DNA of 64,000 nucleotides from CAVPMW01 sp963706515 (GCA_963706515.1 CAVPMW010000020.1:91630-155629); one strand, 5' to 3'. Numbered from the stretch's first letter, positions 37,630-46,868 are shown. Made by a program: numbers and translations. The notes: generated by a model not told the origin, from the letters alone.

Positions 37630-37781
37630 GGCAAGTTTCTATATCAATTGAAGCGGGGCGAACACACTCTCCGACCGGATGAGAGTGCAGATTTTCGCGC
37701 TCCCCGGCGGCACGCGCAGCGACAAATTCAACCCGCGAGATTGGGTCGTCGCCCGGTTATTGGCGCGGGTAAAATGGGCGC

Positions 37782-40181
37782 GTGATTAAGAGATTCCAGA
37801 CCGCCTGCGTGCTCACCTTCCGGAGGAACAATCCTAAAATAATCCGGCCTCGATCCGTGGCATTACTATTCGTAATTGGACTTTTCATTTCAATGACTGC
37901 CTGCCAGCCGCGCCCGCCCGCCTACACCAGCCTGGGCTGGCAGTACGCCGACCTGCGCGCCCTGGATGGGGTGGATGGGACGCAGCCAGGCGCAGATATG
38001 CTGGCGTATTATTTCCAGCAGGCGGGCGGAGAAGGGCGCCTCCGCCTGGATTTCTTCGACCAGGTCACAGGTCTCGAAGAAGATATCTATCTGGCGTTGG
38101 ATACGCTTCCCGGCGGCACGCAGAGCCTGCCGATCGGAGCCCACGCCCAGATCGACTGGGACCTGCTGGTGGTAGTTCCGGCGAACGGTGAAATCTATAC
38201 CCTGGACCCGAAATTTAATCGGGTAAGCTTACCTCCCATATGGGTCTCGCGCGACCCACAGCAGGATACCTTCAGCCTGGCCTGGCAGGGCAGTCTGCTG
38301 GAGTCTGCCGCACCGGAGGCGCGGTTGAAAGGCGTAGAGATTTTCACTACAGCTGCCGGAGAGTCAGCCCTGGCGGACCAGCTCGGTCCGCTGGATGCCT
38401 GGGGACCTCCGCCGCAGCCCGCAGACGCCCTGCTCGTGTTTTGGGATACCTACCCCGCCTACACCCCGGCGCTTGCCCTGCGGCGCTGGGATGGGGCGCA
38501 TACCGGTCCATTGGGTGGGCGCCACGGGCTGGTTAACTTGCTGCGCACTGCCGCGAACCGCGAGGTACCCCTCACCCTGCTCGACCTGAAAGCGCCGGTC
38601 TCCCTTTCCGCCCTGGACTATATCGGGGGCTTGCACCAGGTGCAGCGCTGGGCGGCGCAGGGCAACCTGACATTGCCGGAGAGTCTGCCGGGGTTTTATC
38701 CAGAAGCAGCCAGCTCGCCAACCGGACTAGGTCCACCATCGCCGGCTGCGCTCAGCCAGGCAGCGGGGGAATCCGAACTGCACGATCAGGATTTGAAGCT
38801 GGCACCCAGCCCGTTTATTTTCACCCCGCAGCCGGGTGGGCTGGTTGAGGCTTTACTCCCCGCGACGACTTCAGGCATCTTCACTTTTACCGATGAGCCA
38901 GCCCCGCCGGACTTCCCCACATTCAGACCAACCTACTGGCAGGGAAGGCTGGTGCTGGCGCTACCGTGGGAACTGGGCGCCCTGGGTTTCGACGAGCAGG
39001 GTCCGATGCAGGCGACTAAAGCCGCGCTGATCCGCAATGCGCTGCTGCAGAACCAGGCAGCCCCGTGGAACGGCGGGATTTTAGCCTTGGGCGGCAGCCT
39101 GCCTGGCAGCCCGTTGGGCAACCCACAGGTTGCGCGGGCGACATTTGAATATATCGACAACCATCCGTGGATCCATCTGGTTGACAGCAATTACTTGCTT
39201 GCGTTAGCTCCCCGCCAATATTCTGACAACCTACTGCCGGCAGCACTGCGCGACAGCTCGCTCGAACTCTCAGGCTCGCCCCCATGGCTGGACCAGCTGA
39301 CCAATGCAGCACCAAACAAGCTCGGCGAGGCTGCCTGGCAGGCTTACCAGGCGCTGTACAACCCCGCGCCCCCCAACCCGGCCGAGCTGCCCGCCCTGCG
39401 CCAGGTGTACCAGGGGATCGTGCCGGACCTGCAAGCCGCGGCCCAATGGGCGCAGCAGCCTAATTCAATCGCCGACTGCATTCGGGACATCGATTTGGAT
39501 GGCAAGCCGGACTGCCTGCTGGCAAACGAGCACCTGTGGGCGCTGCTCTCTCCCGAAGACGGCAGCCTGACCGTACTGGCGGCTGTCTCTGCTGGCGAGG
39601 CCCACCAGATGATTGGCCCATCTTACCAGCTCATCAGCGGGCTGAGCGACCCGGATGGATGGAACCTCACAGCAGGCGTCGGGGCTGATACAACCGTGCT
39701 GCCAGGGGCATTCAGCGACCAAAATCTATCGGCGGGACAGCCGCCGGGACAGCCATACAGCATCACAGTGGAACCGGGTCAGGTGTTGTTCCGTTCGGCG
39801 GATGGAGCCAGCCAAAAGACCTACACGCTCAGCGGGGAGACTTTGCAGGTCAGTCTTCTGGCTCCGGAGGGAACCAGGTATACGATCCCCGTCGTGCTCG
39901 ACCCATGGCAGCGTTTCGAGCCGGGGTGGCCTGAGAGCTACCTCACCGAAGCTGCGCCGAATGGGATGCGCTGGCAGAGCCCGGGGGTGAGCTTCGAGAT
40001 GCAGACGGATGCACCCTTCAGCGCAAACGATTTTAACGAGTCGCGCGATTCACTGACCCCGCCGGAAGACCCCAATCGGGATTATCCGCCAGGGTTCTTT
40101 CTCCCGTTGCCCATGGGGGTTATGGAGCTCCGGATGACCGGGAATAACACGGTTAACTTGCGGGTGGTTTTTGAAAAATAA
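37782..40181 (+). CDS. Large lipoprotein, possibly related to GH57-type glycoside hydrolase accessory region
   Basis: 799 residues, intact. The signal SVALLFVIGLFISMTAC ends in a lipobox (Cys about residue 41), so the mature protein is anchored outside. The first half has the alpha/beta look of a clostripain or caspase-like region (DMLAYYFQQAGGEGRLRLDF, WDLLVVVPANGE, ADALLVFWDTYPAYTP) but I see no clear His-Cys dyad. The second half contains YQALYNPAPPNPAELPALRQ and then CIRDIDLDGKPDCLLANEHLWAL, a D-x-D-x-D-G turn resembling the beta-domain of GH57-like proteins. It ends in a beta-rich domain and ELRMTGNNTVNLRVVFEK. The function is not settled. Confidence 0.55.
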   Translation: MIKRFQTACVLTFRRNNPKIIRPRSVALLFVIGLFISMTACQPRPPAYTSLGWQYADLRALDGVDGTQPGADMLAYYFQQAGGEGRLRLDFFDQVTGLEEDIYLALDTLPGGTQSLPIGAHAQIDWDLLVVVPANGEIYTLDPKFNRVSLPPIWVSRDPQQDTFSLAWQGSLLESAAPEARLKGVEIFTTAAGESALADQLGPLDAWGPPPQPADALLVFWDTYPAYTPALALRRWDGAHTGPLGGRHGLVNLLRTAANREVPLTLLDLKAPVSLSALDYIGGLHQVQRWAAQGNLTLPESLPGFYPEAASSPTGLGPPSPAALSQAAGESELHDQDLKLAPSPFIFTPQPGGLVEALLPATTSGIFTFTDEPAPPDFPTFRPTYWQGRLVLALPWELGALGFDEQGPMQATKAALIRNALLQNQAAPWNGGILALGGSLPGSPLGNPQVARATFEYIDNHPWIHLVDSNYLLALAPRQYSDNLLPAALRDSSLELSGSPPWLDQLTNAAPNKLGEAAWQAYQALYNPAPPNPAELPALRQVYQGIVPDLQAAAQWAQQPNSIADCIRDIDLDGKPDCLLANEHLWALLSPEDGSLTVLAAVSAGEAHQMIGPSYQLISGLSDPDGWNLTAGVGADTTVLPGAFSDQNLSAGQPPGQPYSITVEPGQVLFRSADGASQKTYTLSGETLQVSLLAPEGTRYTIPVVLDPWQRFEPGWPESYLTEAAPNGMRWQSPGVSFEMQTDAPFSANDFNESRDSLTPPEDPNRDYPPGFFLPLPMGVMELRMTGNNTVNLRVVFEK

Positions 40182-40193
40182 AACTATAAATAC

Positions 40194-40244
40194 GGAAAAA
40201 TGGATGAATTGCCGGCGATCCGCCGGCAATCCATCCATTTTTCC
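40194..40244. terminator. Bidirectional terminator between convergent genes
   Basis: GGAAAAATGGAT..ATTGCCGGCG pairs with CGCCGGCAAT..ATCCATTTTTCC around a three-base loop ATC. A-rich and T-rich ends on both sides make it usable in both directions, between stops at 40181 (plus) and 40277 (minus). Confidence 0.8.
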
Positions 40245-40276
40245 GATATTAATCTTATTCAAACGAAAATGACAAG

Positions 40277-41626
40277 CTAGGTGGTGGTCTCCTCCTCATC
40301 GACCGGGCAGCAGCGATACTCTTGTGACTTATCCAGGAGCTCGATCTGGCGAGCCAACAGCTTATTTTCCAGCTCGAGGCGGTCCAGCTCCAGGATTTCG
40401 CGGCGATGAACTTCCGGCTCGCAGATATCACAATTATCCAGGCAGCTCTTGACGATCACCCCTGCTGTTGGGACAGATGTATCGCGCTCGAAGTAGACCA
40501 CCTCTTTAATTTGGCGGGTCGGCTCGCCTGCCCTGGTGAGCAAACCTTGTTTCTGCAAGTCAGCGTCCACCTGCGCCAGGGCGGCGGCTCTGACATCATC
40601 CGCAAGAGGGATCTCGGTGCCCAGGTCGGGCGCCGTCGGGACAAAGCTGGTGGGGACGAACAGCTGCGCCCCAGCAACATTGGCCGAGGTGCCGAAGGAC
40701 AGGCCGCGAAACTGCTGCGCAGCCTGGATGGATGCGGTCTGCAGCTCCAGCCGCTTTCCGCTGGTCGCCGGCACTTCCTGGGGCAGCGTGCCAACGTCTC
40801 CCGTCGGGCGGAAGGGGTTTGCCGGAACCGGCATGGCAGCCACCGGGTCGAGCACCCGGCGCTCAATAGCTACCAGCTCGAATTTGATCTTCTGGATTTT
40901 GTTAATCCGGTAGAAGAGGAAGGTCACCGCGTTGCATTTGTTCGGGTTGCTGAATTCGCGGGAGGAGGCTTCGAAATGGTCCTCCGATTGGCCTTCGGTA
41001 TGGGTGCGGGTGGATACTTCGCCGATCGAGATCGAGTGCGCTTTGCGCGTGGCTTCGACAGCCTGGTTATCGGACATCACTGCGTGGGCGCGATGTGAGT
41101 TTATGTAATCGGATGCAGAGGAGGCATTATGGCTGCCTTTGGCATTGGTGCTGGCGCTGGCGGAAAACCAGCCGATCGAGCCGGTAGCATCTCCATGGAA
41201 GTCCCATTTTCCTTCTTCAGAATAGTGGCTGCTCCCGCTATCCTGGACGTTTTCATCGGACATGAAAGCGCGCATCGAGCGCAGCATGTACTGCTCTTCC
41301 GAGATCTGCTCGCTGCGATAGCTCAGCTGGGACTCGCTGTCAAAACTGAACCGGGAGCGCCGGTCGGTCGTCGCCAGGCGGACTTTTTCGCCGGGCAGCA
41401 GGGTAGTGCTGTAAGCAATATCGCCCAAGGCTAACGGACCTGAGCAGCGGCTGTAGCGTGTGTGGATGGTCACTTCCACACGCACGGTCTGCCCTTGCGG
41501 CGTGCGGACGTTGGTCGGGAATACCAGAGTGCGGCGGAAATCAATGATATCGCAAGACGGACTGGTATCCAGGTCTGGACAGCAAGGGATATCCTGGTAC
41601 TTGGTAAGAGGGTTATCAGCAGCCAT
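40277..41626 (-). CDS. Cysteine-rich, coiled-coil-ended protein of unknown family
   Basis: 449 residues, intact. It begins with a Cys/Pro/Asp-rich stretch (YQDIPCCPDLDTSPSCDIIDFRR), then beta-rich sequence (VRVEVTIHTRYSRCSGPLALGD). A highly charged Ser-rich middle follows (LRSMRAFMSDENVQDSGSSHYS, SASTNAKGSHNASSASDYIN), with a predicted helical region (VSTRTHTEGQSEDHFEASSRE). The C-terminus holds CLDNCDICEPEVHRREILELDR and a coiled coil (LDRLELENKLLARQIELLDK) ending in YRCCPVDEEETTT. There is no signal peptide or membrane segment. It could be a structural or secreted-particle protein, but I recognise no family. Transcribed alone; AGGAGAGAAAAATGG gives a good start. Confidence 0.65.
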   Translation of the reverse strand: MAADNPLTKYQDIPCCPDLDTSPSCDIIDFRRTLVFPTNVRTPQGQTVRVEVTIHTRYSRCSGPLALGDIAYSTTLLPGEKVRLATTDRRSRFSFDSESQLSYRSEQISEEQYMLRSMRAFMSDENVQDSGSSHYSEEGKWDFHGDATGSIGWFSASASTNAKGSHNASSASDYINSHRAHAVMSDNQAVEATRKAHSISIGEVSTRTHTEGQSEDHFEASSREFSNPNKCNAVTFLFYRINKIQKIKFELVAIERRVLDPVAAMPVPANPFRPTGDVGTLPQEVPATSGKRLELQTASIQAAQQFRGLSFGTSANVAGAQLFVPTSFVPTAPDLGTEIPLADDVRAAALAQVDADLQKQGLLTRAGEPTRQIKEVVYFERDTSVPTAGVIVKSCLDNCDICEPEVHRREILELDRLELENKLLARQIELLDKSQEYRCCPVDEEETTT

Positions 41627-41796
41627 TTTTCTCTCCTTTTGAGAAAATAAACTTCCTATTCAGGATTAACTGCGCATGCATGGCGCATGCTCAGCATAGC
41701 CTAAATAGGATTAATCGGATAAAAATTATTATATATTAGCTTTTTACGGAAAAATATGAATGTTTACGAAAAAAATTCGATATAAATCTAAAAATT

Positions 41797-41829
41797 GGGA
41801 TGCAAGACGCTCAAAACATCCTGCATCCC
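41797..41829 (-). terminator. Terminator of the sulfurtransferase-carbonic anhydrase operon
   Basis: Arms GGGATGCA (41797-41804) and TGCATCCC (41822-41829). Read on the minus strand the stem is followed by AATTTTTAGATTT. It lies 35 bases beyond the carbonic anhydrase stop at 41864. Confidence 0.7.
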
Positions 41830-41863
41830 AAACCAGCGGAAATCATGCAATATCACTATGCTT

Positions 41864-42364
41864 CTACAGGGTCACCTCGCTCAGCTTGCCGCTTGTCACA
41901 TCATAGATAAAACCACGTACCGGAACCGAATTCGGCACCCAGGTATGGGATTTCACCTTTTGGATTTGTTGGCGTACGTTCTCTTCCAGATTGCTGAAGG
42001 CGTAGAAGTGGGCTGGGGCGACTGCGGTGGTATGGCTGGATCGCTGGAGCTCCGAAATCAGGTCTTCGTCCTTGAAAGTCAGCATGCCGCAATCTGTATG
42101 GTTGATGATGATGAACTCCTGAGTACCCAGCAGATAATGGGAGATAATCAAGGAGCGGATCGCATCCTCAGTGACGATCCCGCCGGCATTGCGGATGATA
42201 TGTGCGTCGCCGGTTTTCAAGCCCAGCATTGGCTCAACGGTCAGCCTGGCATCCATACAGGCGACGACTGCCAGCTTGCGGGCAGGCGGCATGGGGAGAT
42301 CCCCCAGGGCAAAATCCCGGGCATAAGTCTCGTTGGCGCGCAGTACTTCGTCTATGGTGGTCAT
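41864..42364 (-). CDS. Beta-class carbonic anhydrase
   Basis: 166 residues from ATG 42364 (GAGGTG before it; the longer frame to 42436 runs into the upstream gene). Zinc-binding and catalytic motifs of the beta class are present: ACMDARL (Cys, and the Asp-Arg dyad), then HTDCGML (His and Cys). The length and the fold match the small single-domain bacterial type: RNAGGIVTEDAIRSLIISH is typical. It interconverts CO2 and bicarbonate in the cytoplasm. It follows the sulfurtransferase by four bases, so they form an operon. Confidence 0.9.
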   Translation of the reverse strand: MTTIDEVLRANETYARDFALGDLPMPPARKLAVVACMDARLTVEPMLGLKTGDAHIIRNAGGIVTEDAIRSLIISHYLLGTQEFIIINHTDCGMLTFKDEDLISELQRSSHTTAVAPAHFYAFSNLEENVRQQIQKVKSHTWVPNSVPVRGFIYDVTSGKLSEVTL

Positions 42365-42368
42365 CGGT

Positions 42369-43232
42369 TCACCTCGGGCTGCCATCTTTCTCAATGGGTA
42401 CGCCAATGGTGCTGCCCCATTCCGTCCAGGATCCATCGTAATTGCGCACCTGGGGGTAACCCAACAGGTACTTCAAGACGAACCAGGTATGGGAGGAGCG
42501 CTCGCCAATCCTGCAGTACGCAATCACTTCCTTGTCAGAGGTGATGCCTCTGCCCTGGTAGATCACTTTCAGGTCATCGGACGGCTTGAAAGTCCCGTTC
42601 TCCTGAACGGCGAGACTCCAGGGTATGTTGGCTGCCCCGGGAATGTGGCCTCCCCGCTGTGCTCCTTCTTGAGGGATGCTTTCCGGAGCCAGCAGCTCGC
42701 CGGAGTATTCCCTCGGCGAGCGCACGTCTACCAACGCCCGGTCGCGGCGGGCCAGGCTCTCCTGGACGAAATCGCGCGATGCCCTGAGCTCTTTTTCTGA
42801 TCCACGGACGCGATAAGCTGTCTGCCTCGGCGAGGCAGATTCCGTATTCAGCGGCAATCCCTCGGCGACCCATTTAGCACGCCCGCCATTCATCAGGCGC
42901 ACGCTTGCATGTCCGTAGAGCTTAAGCAGCCAGAAGGCATACGTAGCGAACCAGTTGTTGTTATCGCCGTACAGGATCACTGTAGTATCCGTGGAGATCC
43001 CCGAGCGGCTCAACAGCGCTTCAAACTGCGCCTGGGAAGGTATATCCCTTCGTAAGGGATCTTGGGTGTCCTGGTGCCAGTTCCAGCCCACTGCCCCAGG
43101 AATGTGACCCAAATCGTAGGCGGTCGTATCGACATCCACCTCAACCAGGCGGATGTTTGCGTCTTTATAGTGTTGAGCCACCCATCCGGTCTCTACCAGA
43201 ACTTCCGGGTGAACGTATCCATTTGTACTCAT
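42369..43232 (-). CDS. sseA: Thiosulfate/3-mercaptopyruvate sulfurtransferase (two-rhodanese)
   Basis: 287 residues from ATG 43232, chosen because ATGGAGGTTCTGATG places GGAGG before the second ATG. Tandem rhodanese domains: the inactive first half reads HIPGAVGWNWHQDTQDP, and the second half has the active loop AYCRIGERSSHTWF with Cys in C-R-I-G-E-R, as in rhodaneses and mercaptopyruvate sulfurtransferases. It moves sulfane sulfur from thiosulfate or mercaptopyruvate to cyanide or protein thiols. It is the first gene of a two-gene operon with carbonic anhydrase. Confidence 0.9.
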   Translation of the reverse strand: MSTNGYVHPEVLVETGWVAQHYKDANIRLVEVDVDTTAYDLGHIPGAVGWNWHQDTQDPLRRDIPSQAQFEALLSRSGISTDTTVILYGDNNNWFATYAFWLLKLYGHASVRLMNGGRAKWVAEGLPLNTESASPRQTAYRVRGSEKELRASRDFVQESLARRDRALVDVRSPREYSGELLAPESIPQEGAQRGGHIPGAANIPWSLAVQENGTFKPSDDLKVIYQGRGITSDKEVIAYCRIGERSSHTWFVLKYLLGYPQVRNYDGSWTEWGSTIGVPIEKDGSPR

Positions 43233-43727
43233 CAGAACCTCCATTTTTATTAACTATCATAGTCATATTGCTCAATCAAGTCACTTTTACACAACAGTCT
43301 CTTTTCCTGGCGGAAGAGAAGTATGCGCTTTACCGCGTTCGACTGGTTTCTCCTCCGCCATAAGACACGTGCATTGAAATACCATCCTCTATCTCCTTGG
43401 ATCAAATTCCATTAAAAACAAACGGCCAACTGTTTTCTGAGAAAGGCGCTGGGCTGCCCACCGGATAGTTATCCGGTATTTTGGAAGCGGGACCAGGCGT
43501 CGTTTCTTCAGCAGTTAGCCGCAAATCAAAACAACTGCAACGCTGTCGAAGGGTGCGCTACGGCCCCTTCGCCATACACATGCAGGTGTTCAGTCTGGAC
43601 ATACGCGTAATTAAGTTATTATTCATCCGAATTGTCCGGTATTTTACCCAAATATTCCAGGCTGTCAAGCCTATCTCGCCATCACACAGCCAGCCTCCAG
43701 GTTGAACTAAAGGTCAGCCTGAAACAA
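43233..43727. other. Intergenic region without a recognised gene
   Basis: Contains the promoter region of the sulfurtransferase on the minus strand and two short perfect hairpins, ACCGGAT-AGTT-ATCCGGT (43460-43477, followed by ATTTT) and CGAAGGG/CCCTTCG (43547-43571). Short frames here have no recognisable protein content. Confidence 0.4.
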
Positions 43728-44612
43728 TTAAGCCAGAGTCTCGTGGGCGCCAGTTGCCGGGTCGAGACGCAGATCACCCAGACGGAGAGCGTGCACCTTG
43801 CGGAGTTCCATCAGCGGGGTGATAAGGGTCAGCTGGTGCGAGGCGCGGCCGATCTCACTCACCACGCCCAGCGCCAGGGTGAAACCCCTCTCATCTTCGA
43901 GCGCGACCAGCCTGCCCAGGCTGAAAGCGGGCGCCGGGAGCACTGCCAGGTGAGTCCAATCGAGGGATTGCTCATGAGCAGCGCTGAAGTAACGGCTGAA
44001 CTGCGCCTCGCGAAACCGGCGGCGCGTTACCTGGTCGCGTGGGACGACCGCTGCAGACGGGCGCAGGCGCTGCACCTGCACGCCTCCCCGCCGCTCCAGG
44101 GGAATAAGCAGCGGCTCAAGCTCATCCGCCCGCTGCAATGCATACACCTGCTCCGGGCGCAGCAAGTCCAGCTTGGCTTGCTTGAGCGCCAGCCCGCCCA
44201 GCCCCGGCTCGACCAGCCCGCAGGTATCGTACACCACCACCTGGGCGCCGGCGGACTGTGCGGCACCAATCAGGCGGGCAGCGCCGACCACGAGCTGGAG
44301 CATATGCCCGCGCGGTGAAACTGCACCGATGAACCAGCGCCAGGCGTGCGAGCCCGGATCCGCCAATATACCGGTGTCAGTTGAGAACCCGACGGTCAGC
44401 GTCCCCGGCGGACCCAGCTGGCTTTGTCCTGGGTCCCCATCGAGGAAGGCTACCTTTCCCGGCAACCGCTCTGAAAGGCGCTCGAATAAATAGCGCGCAA
44501 AAGTCGATTTACCGGTATCGCTCGCCCCTAGCACCAGGATCACACCAGACGCCTCTTCCAGGGGAAGAGCCTGCCACTGCGCAGGGATATCCAGAGCGAG
44601 GGGAGAGCTCAC
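43728..44612 (-). CDS. Clp1/Grc3-like P-loop polynucleotide kinase family protein
   Basis: 294 residues from GTG 44612, which lies in GGAGGGGGGTGAGC. A clean Walker A (LVLGASDTGKSTFARYL) is near residue 25, followed by KVAFLDGDPGQSQLGPPGTLTVG, the D-x-D-x-G-Q-x-x-x-x-P-G signature of the Clp1/Grc3 polynucleotide 5'-kinase group, and VVVYDTCGLVEPGLGGLALKQAKLDLLRP, in which D-T-x-G-L-V is the next conserved loop. A C-terminal beta domain follows. By family knowledge it would phosphorylate 5'-OH RNA or DNA; bacterial members are poorly studied. One more G in the six-base G run would give a GTGA overlap with the upstream stop, so the upstream frame error is probably there. Confidence 0.82.
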   Translation of the reverse strand: MSSPLALDIPAQWQALPLEEASGVILVLGASDTGKSTFARYLFERLSERLPGKVAFLDGDPGQSQLGPPGTLTVGFSTDTGILADPGSHAWRWFIGAVSPRGHMLQLVVGAARLIGAAQSAGAQVVVYDTCGLVEPGLGGLALKQAKLDLLRPEQVYALQRADELEPLLIPLERRGGVQVQRLRPSAAVVPRDQVTRRRFREAQFSRYFSAAHEQSLDWTHLAVLPAPAFSLGRLVALEDERGFTLALGVVSEIGRASHQLTLITPLMELRKVHALRLGDLRLDPATGAHETLA

Positions 44613-45042
44613 CCCCCTCCGTGCGTGAGCGGAGCACGAAAAGGAGCGCCTGGGCGTAAGCTTCATCCGCCTCAGCCGCTTGAAAGGACTGGACCTCGCC
44701 GAGAAAACGCATGGAAAGCTGGTAGCCTGCCAACCAGCCATGCAAGCTCAGCTCGGACGAACCGTTCTCCAATAAGGCAGATTCCAAACGCTGGCGGAGC
44801 TGGGTTTCGCTGGGCACCCAGAGCGCTTCGGCGCTGAGCAGGTAATCCAGCGCCCATTCTGAAGCGCCTTGAAAGCTGACCACCTGCTCGCCCTGCAAAA
44901 AATCTACGCTCGCCTGGATATCGCTGATGACGAAGATGCGCTCACCCATACCGTGTTCCGGCAAGGCGAAAAAATCGTGCAGGGCAGGCTGCCACAGCAA
45001 TCCAGCCTCTTTCAATCGACCAGCCAGCTCGAGCGATATCAT
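44609..45042 (-). CDS. Small protein annotated in relatives as pilus-assembly CpaE-like
   Basis: About 144 residues. It begins ISLELAGRLKEAGLLWQPALHDFFALPE, then RIFVISDIQASVDFLQ, WALDYLLSAEALWVPSETQLRQRLE and, at the C-terminus, EADEAYAQALLFVLR. This compact alpha/beta protein is common in Chloroflexota and often labelled CpaE, although it lacks the P-loop of true CpaE, so the label says little about function. The frame runs past its natural end because a G is probably missing at 44612-44617. It overlaps the DUF309 gene by four bases (ATGA). Confidence 0.7.
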
Positions 45043-45887
45043 TCAGTATTAGAGTAGTGGATCGGCTGGAACAAAGAACGCTCGAATTCTGCGATGCGCT
45101 GCGGACCAAGCTCTTTCAAGCGCTGCTCGACCCGGCTGGCATCCCGGCGCAGGGCAGCCACATCCACCCCGCGGCAGACATCCGGCAGAGGAATCAGCCA
45201 CTGGCGCGAGCGCAGGAATATTTTCATCGCCCCGGGAAAATTCTCCCGCTCGATTTGCAGGTAAGCCACTGCCACCTGGAGTATCCCCCGGTAGAGCTCC
45301 CGACCCGGGCTGGATTCGGCATTCCACGCCTCTTCCAGAGATTCGTGAGCCTCGAAGTACTCCCCGCGGTTGAATTCTTCCAGGCCGCGTAGGGCTAAAG
45401 CGGAGAGCGGTTGGATGCAAGCCTGCTCGATGGCGTCGTAATCGGGCGTGCGGGCGTACTGCTCGATGATATCCGGCAGATCGTTGAAAAAGCTCGAGCG
45501 CGCCCGGACCGCATCGGCGCCGTAGCTGTGGGCGAGCTTCAACGCATCTCCCTGGACGTGAGCGCCGAAGCAGATCACCGGGATGCGGCGGGTCGCCGGC
45601 ACGGACTTGAGCAAGGGTAGCCAGCGCTGCCAGGGCACCGCAGTGTTCCCGAGGTCGAAGATGATCAGGGCAGGCTGCCAGAGGGTGACCTGCTCCAGCA
45701 ACGCTCCCGCAGTTCCCCCCAGCGGCTCGGCAGCGCGGTCCGATCCGGGGTCCTCTGCGGGAACCAACAACTCAGCCTCGTTTTCGATCAGCAAGGTTTG
45801 ATAACCGGATCGTTTGGCTGCGGATTCGATCCGTTGCGCAGACATGATGTCGGCAACAAAAATCAGGACGGTAGGCGGCACGGGCAT
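45039..45887 (-). CDS. Receiver-like domain fused to DUF309
   Basis: 282 residues. The N-terminal about 135 residues have the order of a response-regulator receiver domain (VLIFVADIMSAQRIESAAKRSG, LIIFDLGNTAVPWQRWLPLLK, PVICFGAHVQGDALKLAHSYGADAV), but the phosphorylated Asp position reads F-D-L-G and the first acidic pair is reduced to a single Asp, so it may be a degenerate receiver. The C-terminal half is DUF309: FNRGEYFEAHESLEEAWN and ELYRGILQVAVAYLQIERENFPGA, with H and E residues that form the known conserved core. It is the first gene of the three-gene operon that ends with the Clp1-like protein. Confidence 0.82.
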   Translation of the reverse strand: MPVPPTVLIFVADIMSAQRIESAAKRSGYQTLLIENEAELLVPAEDPGSDRAAEPLGGTAGALLEQVTLWQPALIIFDLGNTAVPWQRWLPLLKSVPATRRIPVICFGAHVQGDALKLAHSYGADAVRARSSFFNDLPDIIEQYARTPDYDAIEQACIQPLSALALRGLEEFNRGEYFEAHESLEEAWNAESSPGRELYRGILQVAVAYLQIERENFPGAMKIFLRSRQWLIPLPDVCRGVDVAALRRDASRVEQRLKELGPQRIAEFERSLFQPIHYSNTE

Positions 45888-46055
45888 GTTCCGATTATAG
45901 CAATTTTTCGAGGGATGAATTGGCGATGTTTTCGGTTATACTATCCTTAGCCGATTCAGAAAATAAATAAAATAAGCGCTTTTGGATCATGAATCTGGCT
46001 GCTCTACATGACGTGGCGAAACCTGCCTGACACAACTGCCGATTGGAGGATGCTT

Positions 46056-46854
46056 ATGCCGCGAGGGCTGTTTTGCTTCGCAGCGCTGTGTTTGACTATC
46101 GCCTTGCTGCTGTGTGCGTGCACCAGACCCCTTCCTCCACTTCCCTCTACAGCACTATCCGCTGAACAAGCCACCCAGACTGCGCTGGCTTACCGTTCCG
46201 ACCTGGCAGCCCTGGCAGCTACGGCTGCCTACAAGCCAGGCTCGACACTTGCGGGGGAGGTACACTGCCACTCAGCAATCCAGCGCGACCAGTCTGCCAG
46301 GTACAGGCAGCACGCCAGGTACAGGCAGCACGCCAGGGACAGGGAGTGAGCCGACTGCGACCAGCCAGCCAGGTGCAACCCTAGAGCCAAGTGCGAGCGT
46401 ACCGCCTACAGAAACTCCCGAGGCGACAGCTACCCCAGCCGTGCTTGTGCCTACCCTGCCGGGAGCGATCACCCTGGCGCCTCCCCAGGCAGCTCAGAAT
46501 GCGGACTGCAACCGGGTGAAGTTTGTCAAAGACGTGGCTACCCCAGATAACACACGGCTCAGACGGAACCAGCATTTTGTCAAGACCTGGCGGTTAAAAA
46601 ACGCCGGAAGCTGCACCTGGACCCCGGATTATGCCCTGGTCTTCGTCGATGGCTCCCAAATGCAGGGACAGCCAATCCACCTGCCGGGCAACGTAGCTCC
46701 AGGCGAGTCGATCAACCTTTCGGTTGGCCTGGTGGCACCCAGCCGTCCAGGAACGCATCGCGGCTATTGGATGCTGCAAGGACCGGCGGGGCGCTTCGGA
46801 ATGGGTGATTCTGCCAGCCAGCCCTTCTGGGTGCAGGTCGTCGTGCACAGATAA
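46056..46854 (+). CDS. NBR1-like Ig-domain lipoprotein 1, frameshifted
   Basis: About 265 residues. ATG 46056 is six bases after GGAGG. The signal LFCFAALCLTIALLLCAC gives a lipobox. A low-complexity linker follows, including an 18-base tandem repeat encoding PGTGST; the frame changes within it near 46260. The C-terminal about 105 residues are an Ig-like domain of the next-to-BRCA1 (NBR1/FW) type: KFVKDVATPDNTRLRRNQHFVKTWRLKNAGSCTW, LPGNVAPGESINLSVGLVAPS and GYWMLQGPAGRFG, with the W-R-L-K-N-x-G-x-C-x-W core. Family knowledge: FW/NBR1 domains mediate protein contacts. First of three paralogues in a row. Confidence 0.82.
46296..46346 (+). repeat. 18-bp tandem repeat, about 2.8 copies
   Basis: Unit GCCAGGTACAGGCAGCAC in two exact copies (46296-46313, 46314-46331), then a diverged partial third. 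It encodes PGTGST in the lipoprotein linker. Confidence 0.75.
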
Positions 46855-46868
46855 ATTTATTCACTAAA

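Noticed and set aside
41671..41690. GCGCATGCATGGCGCATGC palindrome-like repeat upstream of the 449-residue gene
   Set aside because: Short and self-complementary but without clear promoter context; too little to call an operator.
44609..45042. True CpaE pilus-assembly ATPase
   Set aside because: The protein is only about 144 residues and has no P-loop; the label is inherited from annotations of similar short proteins.
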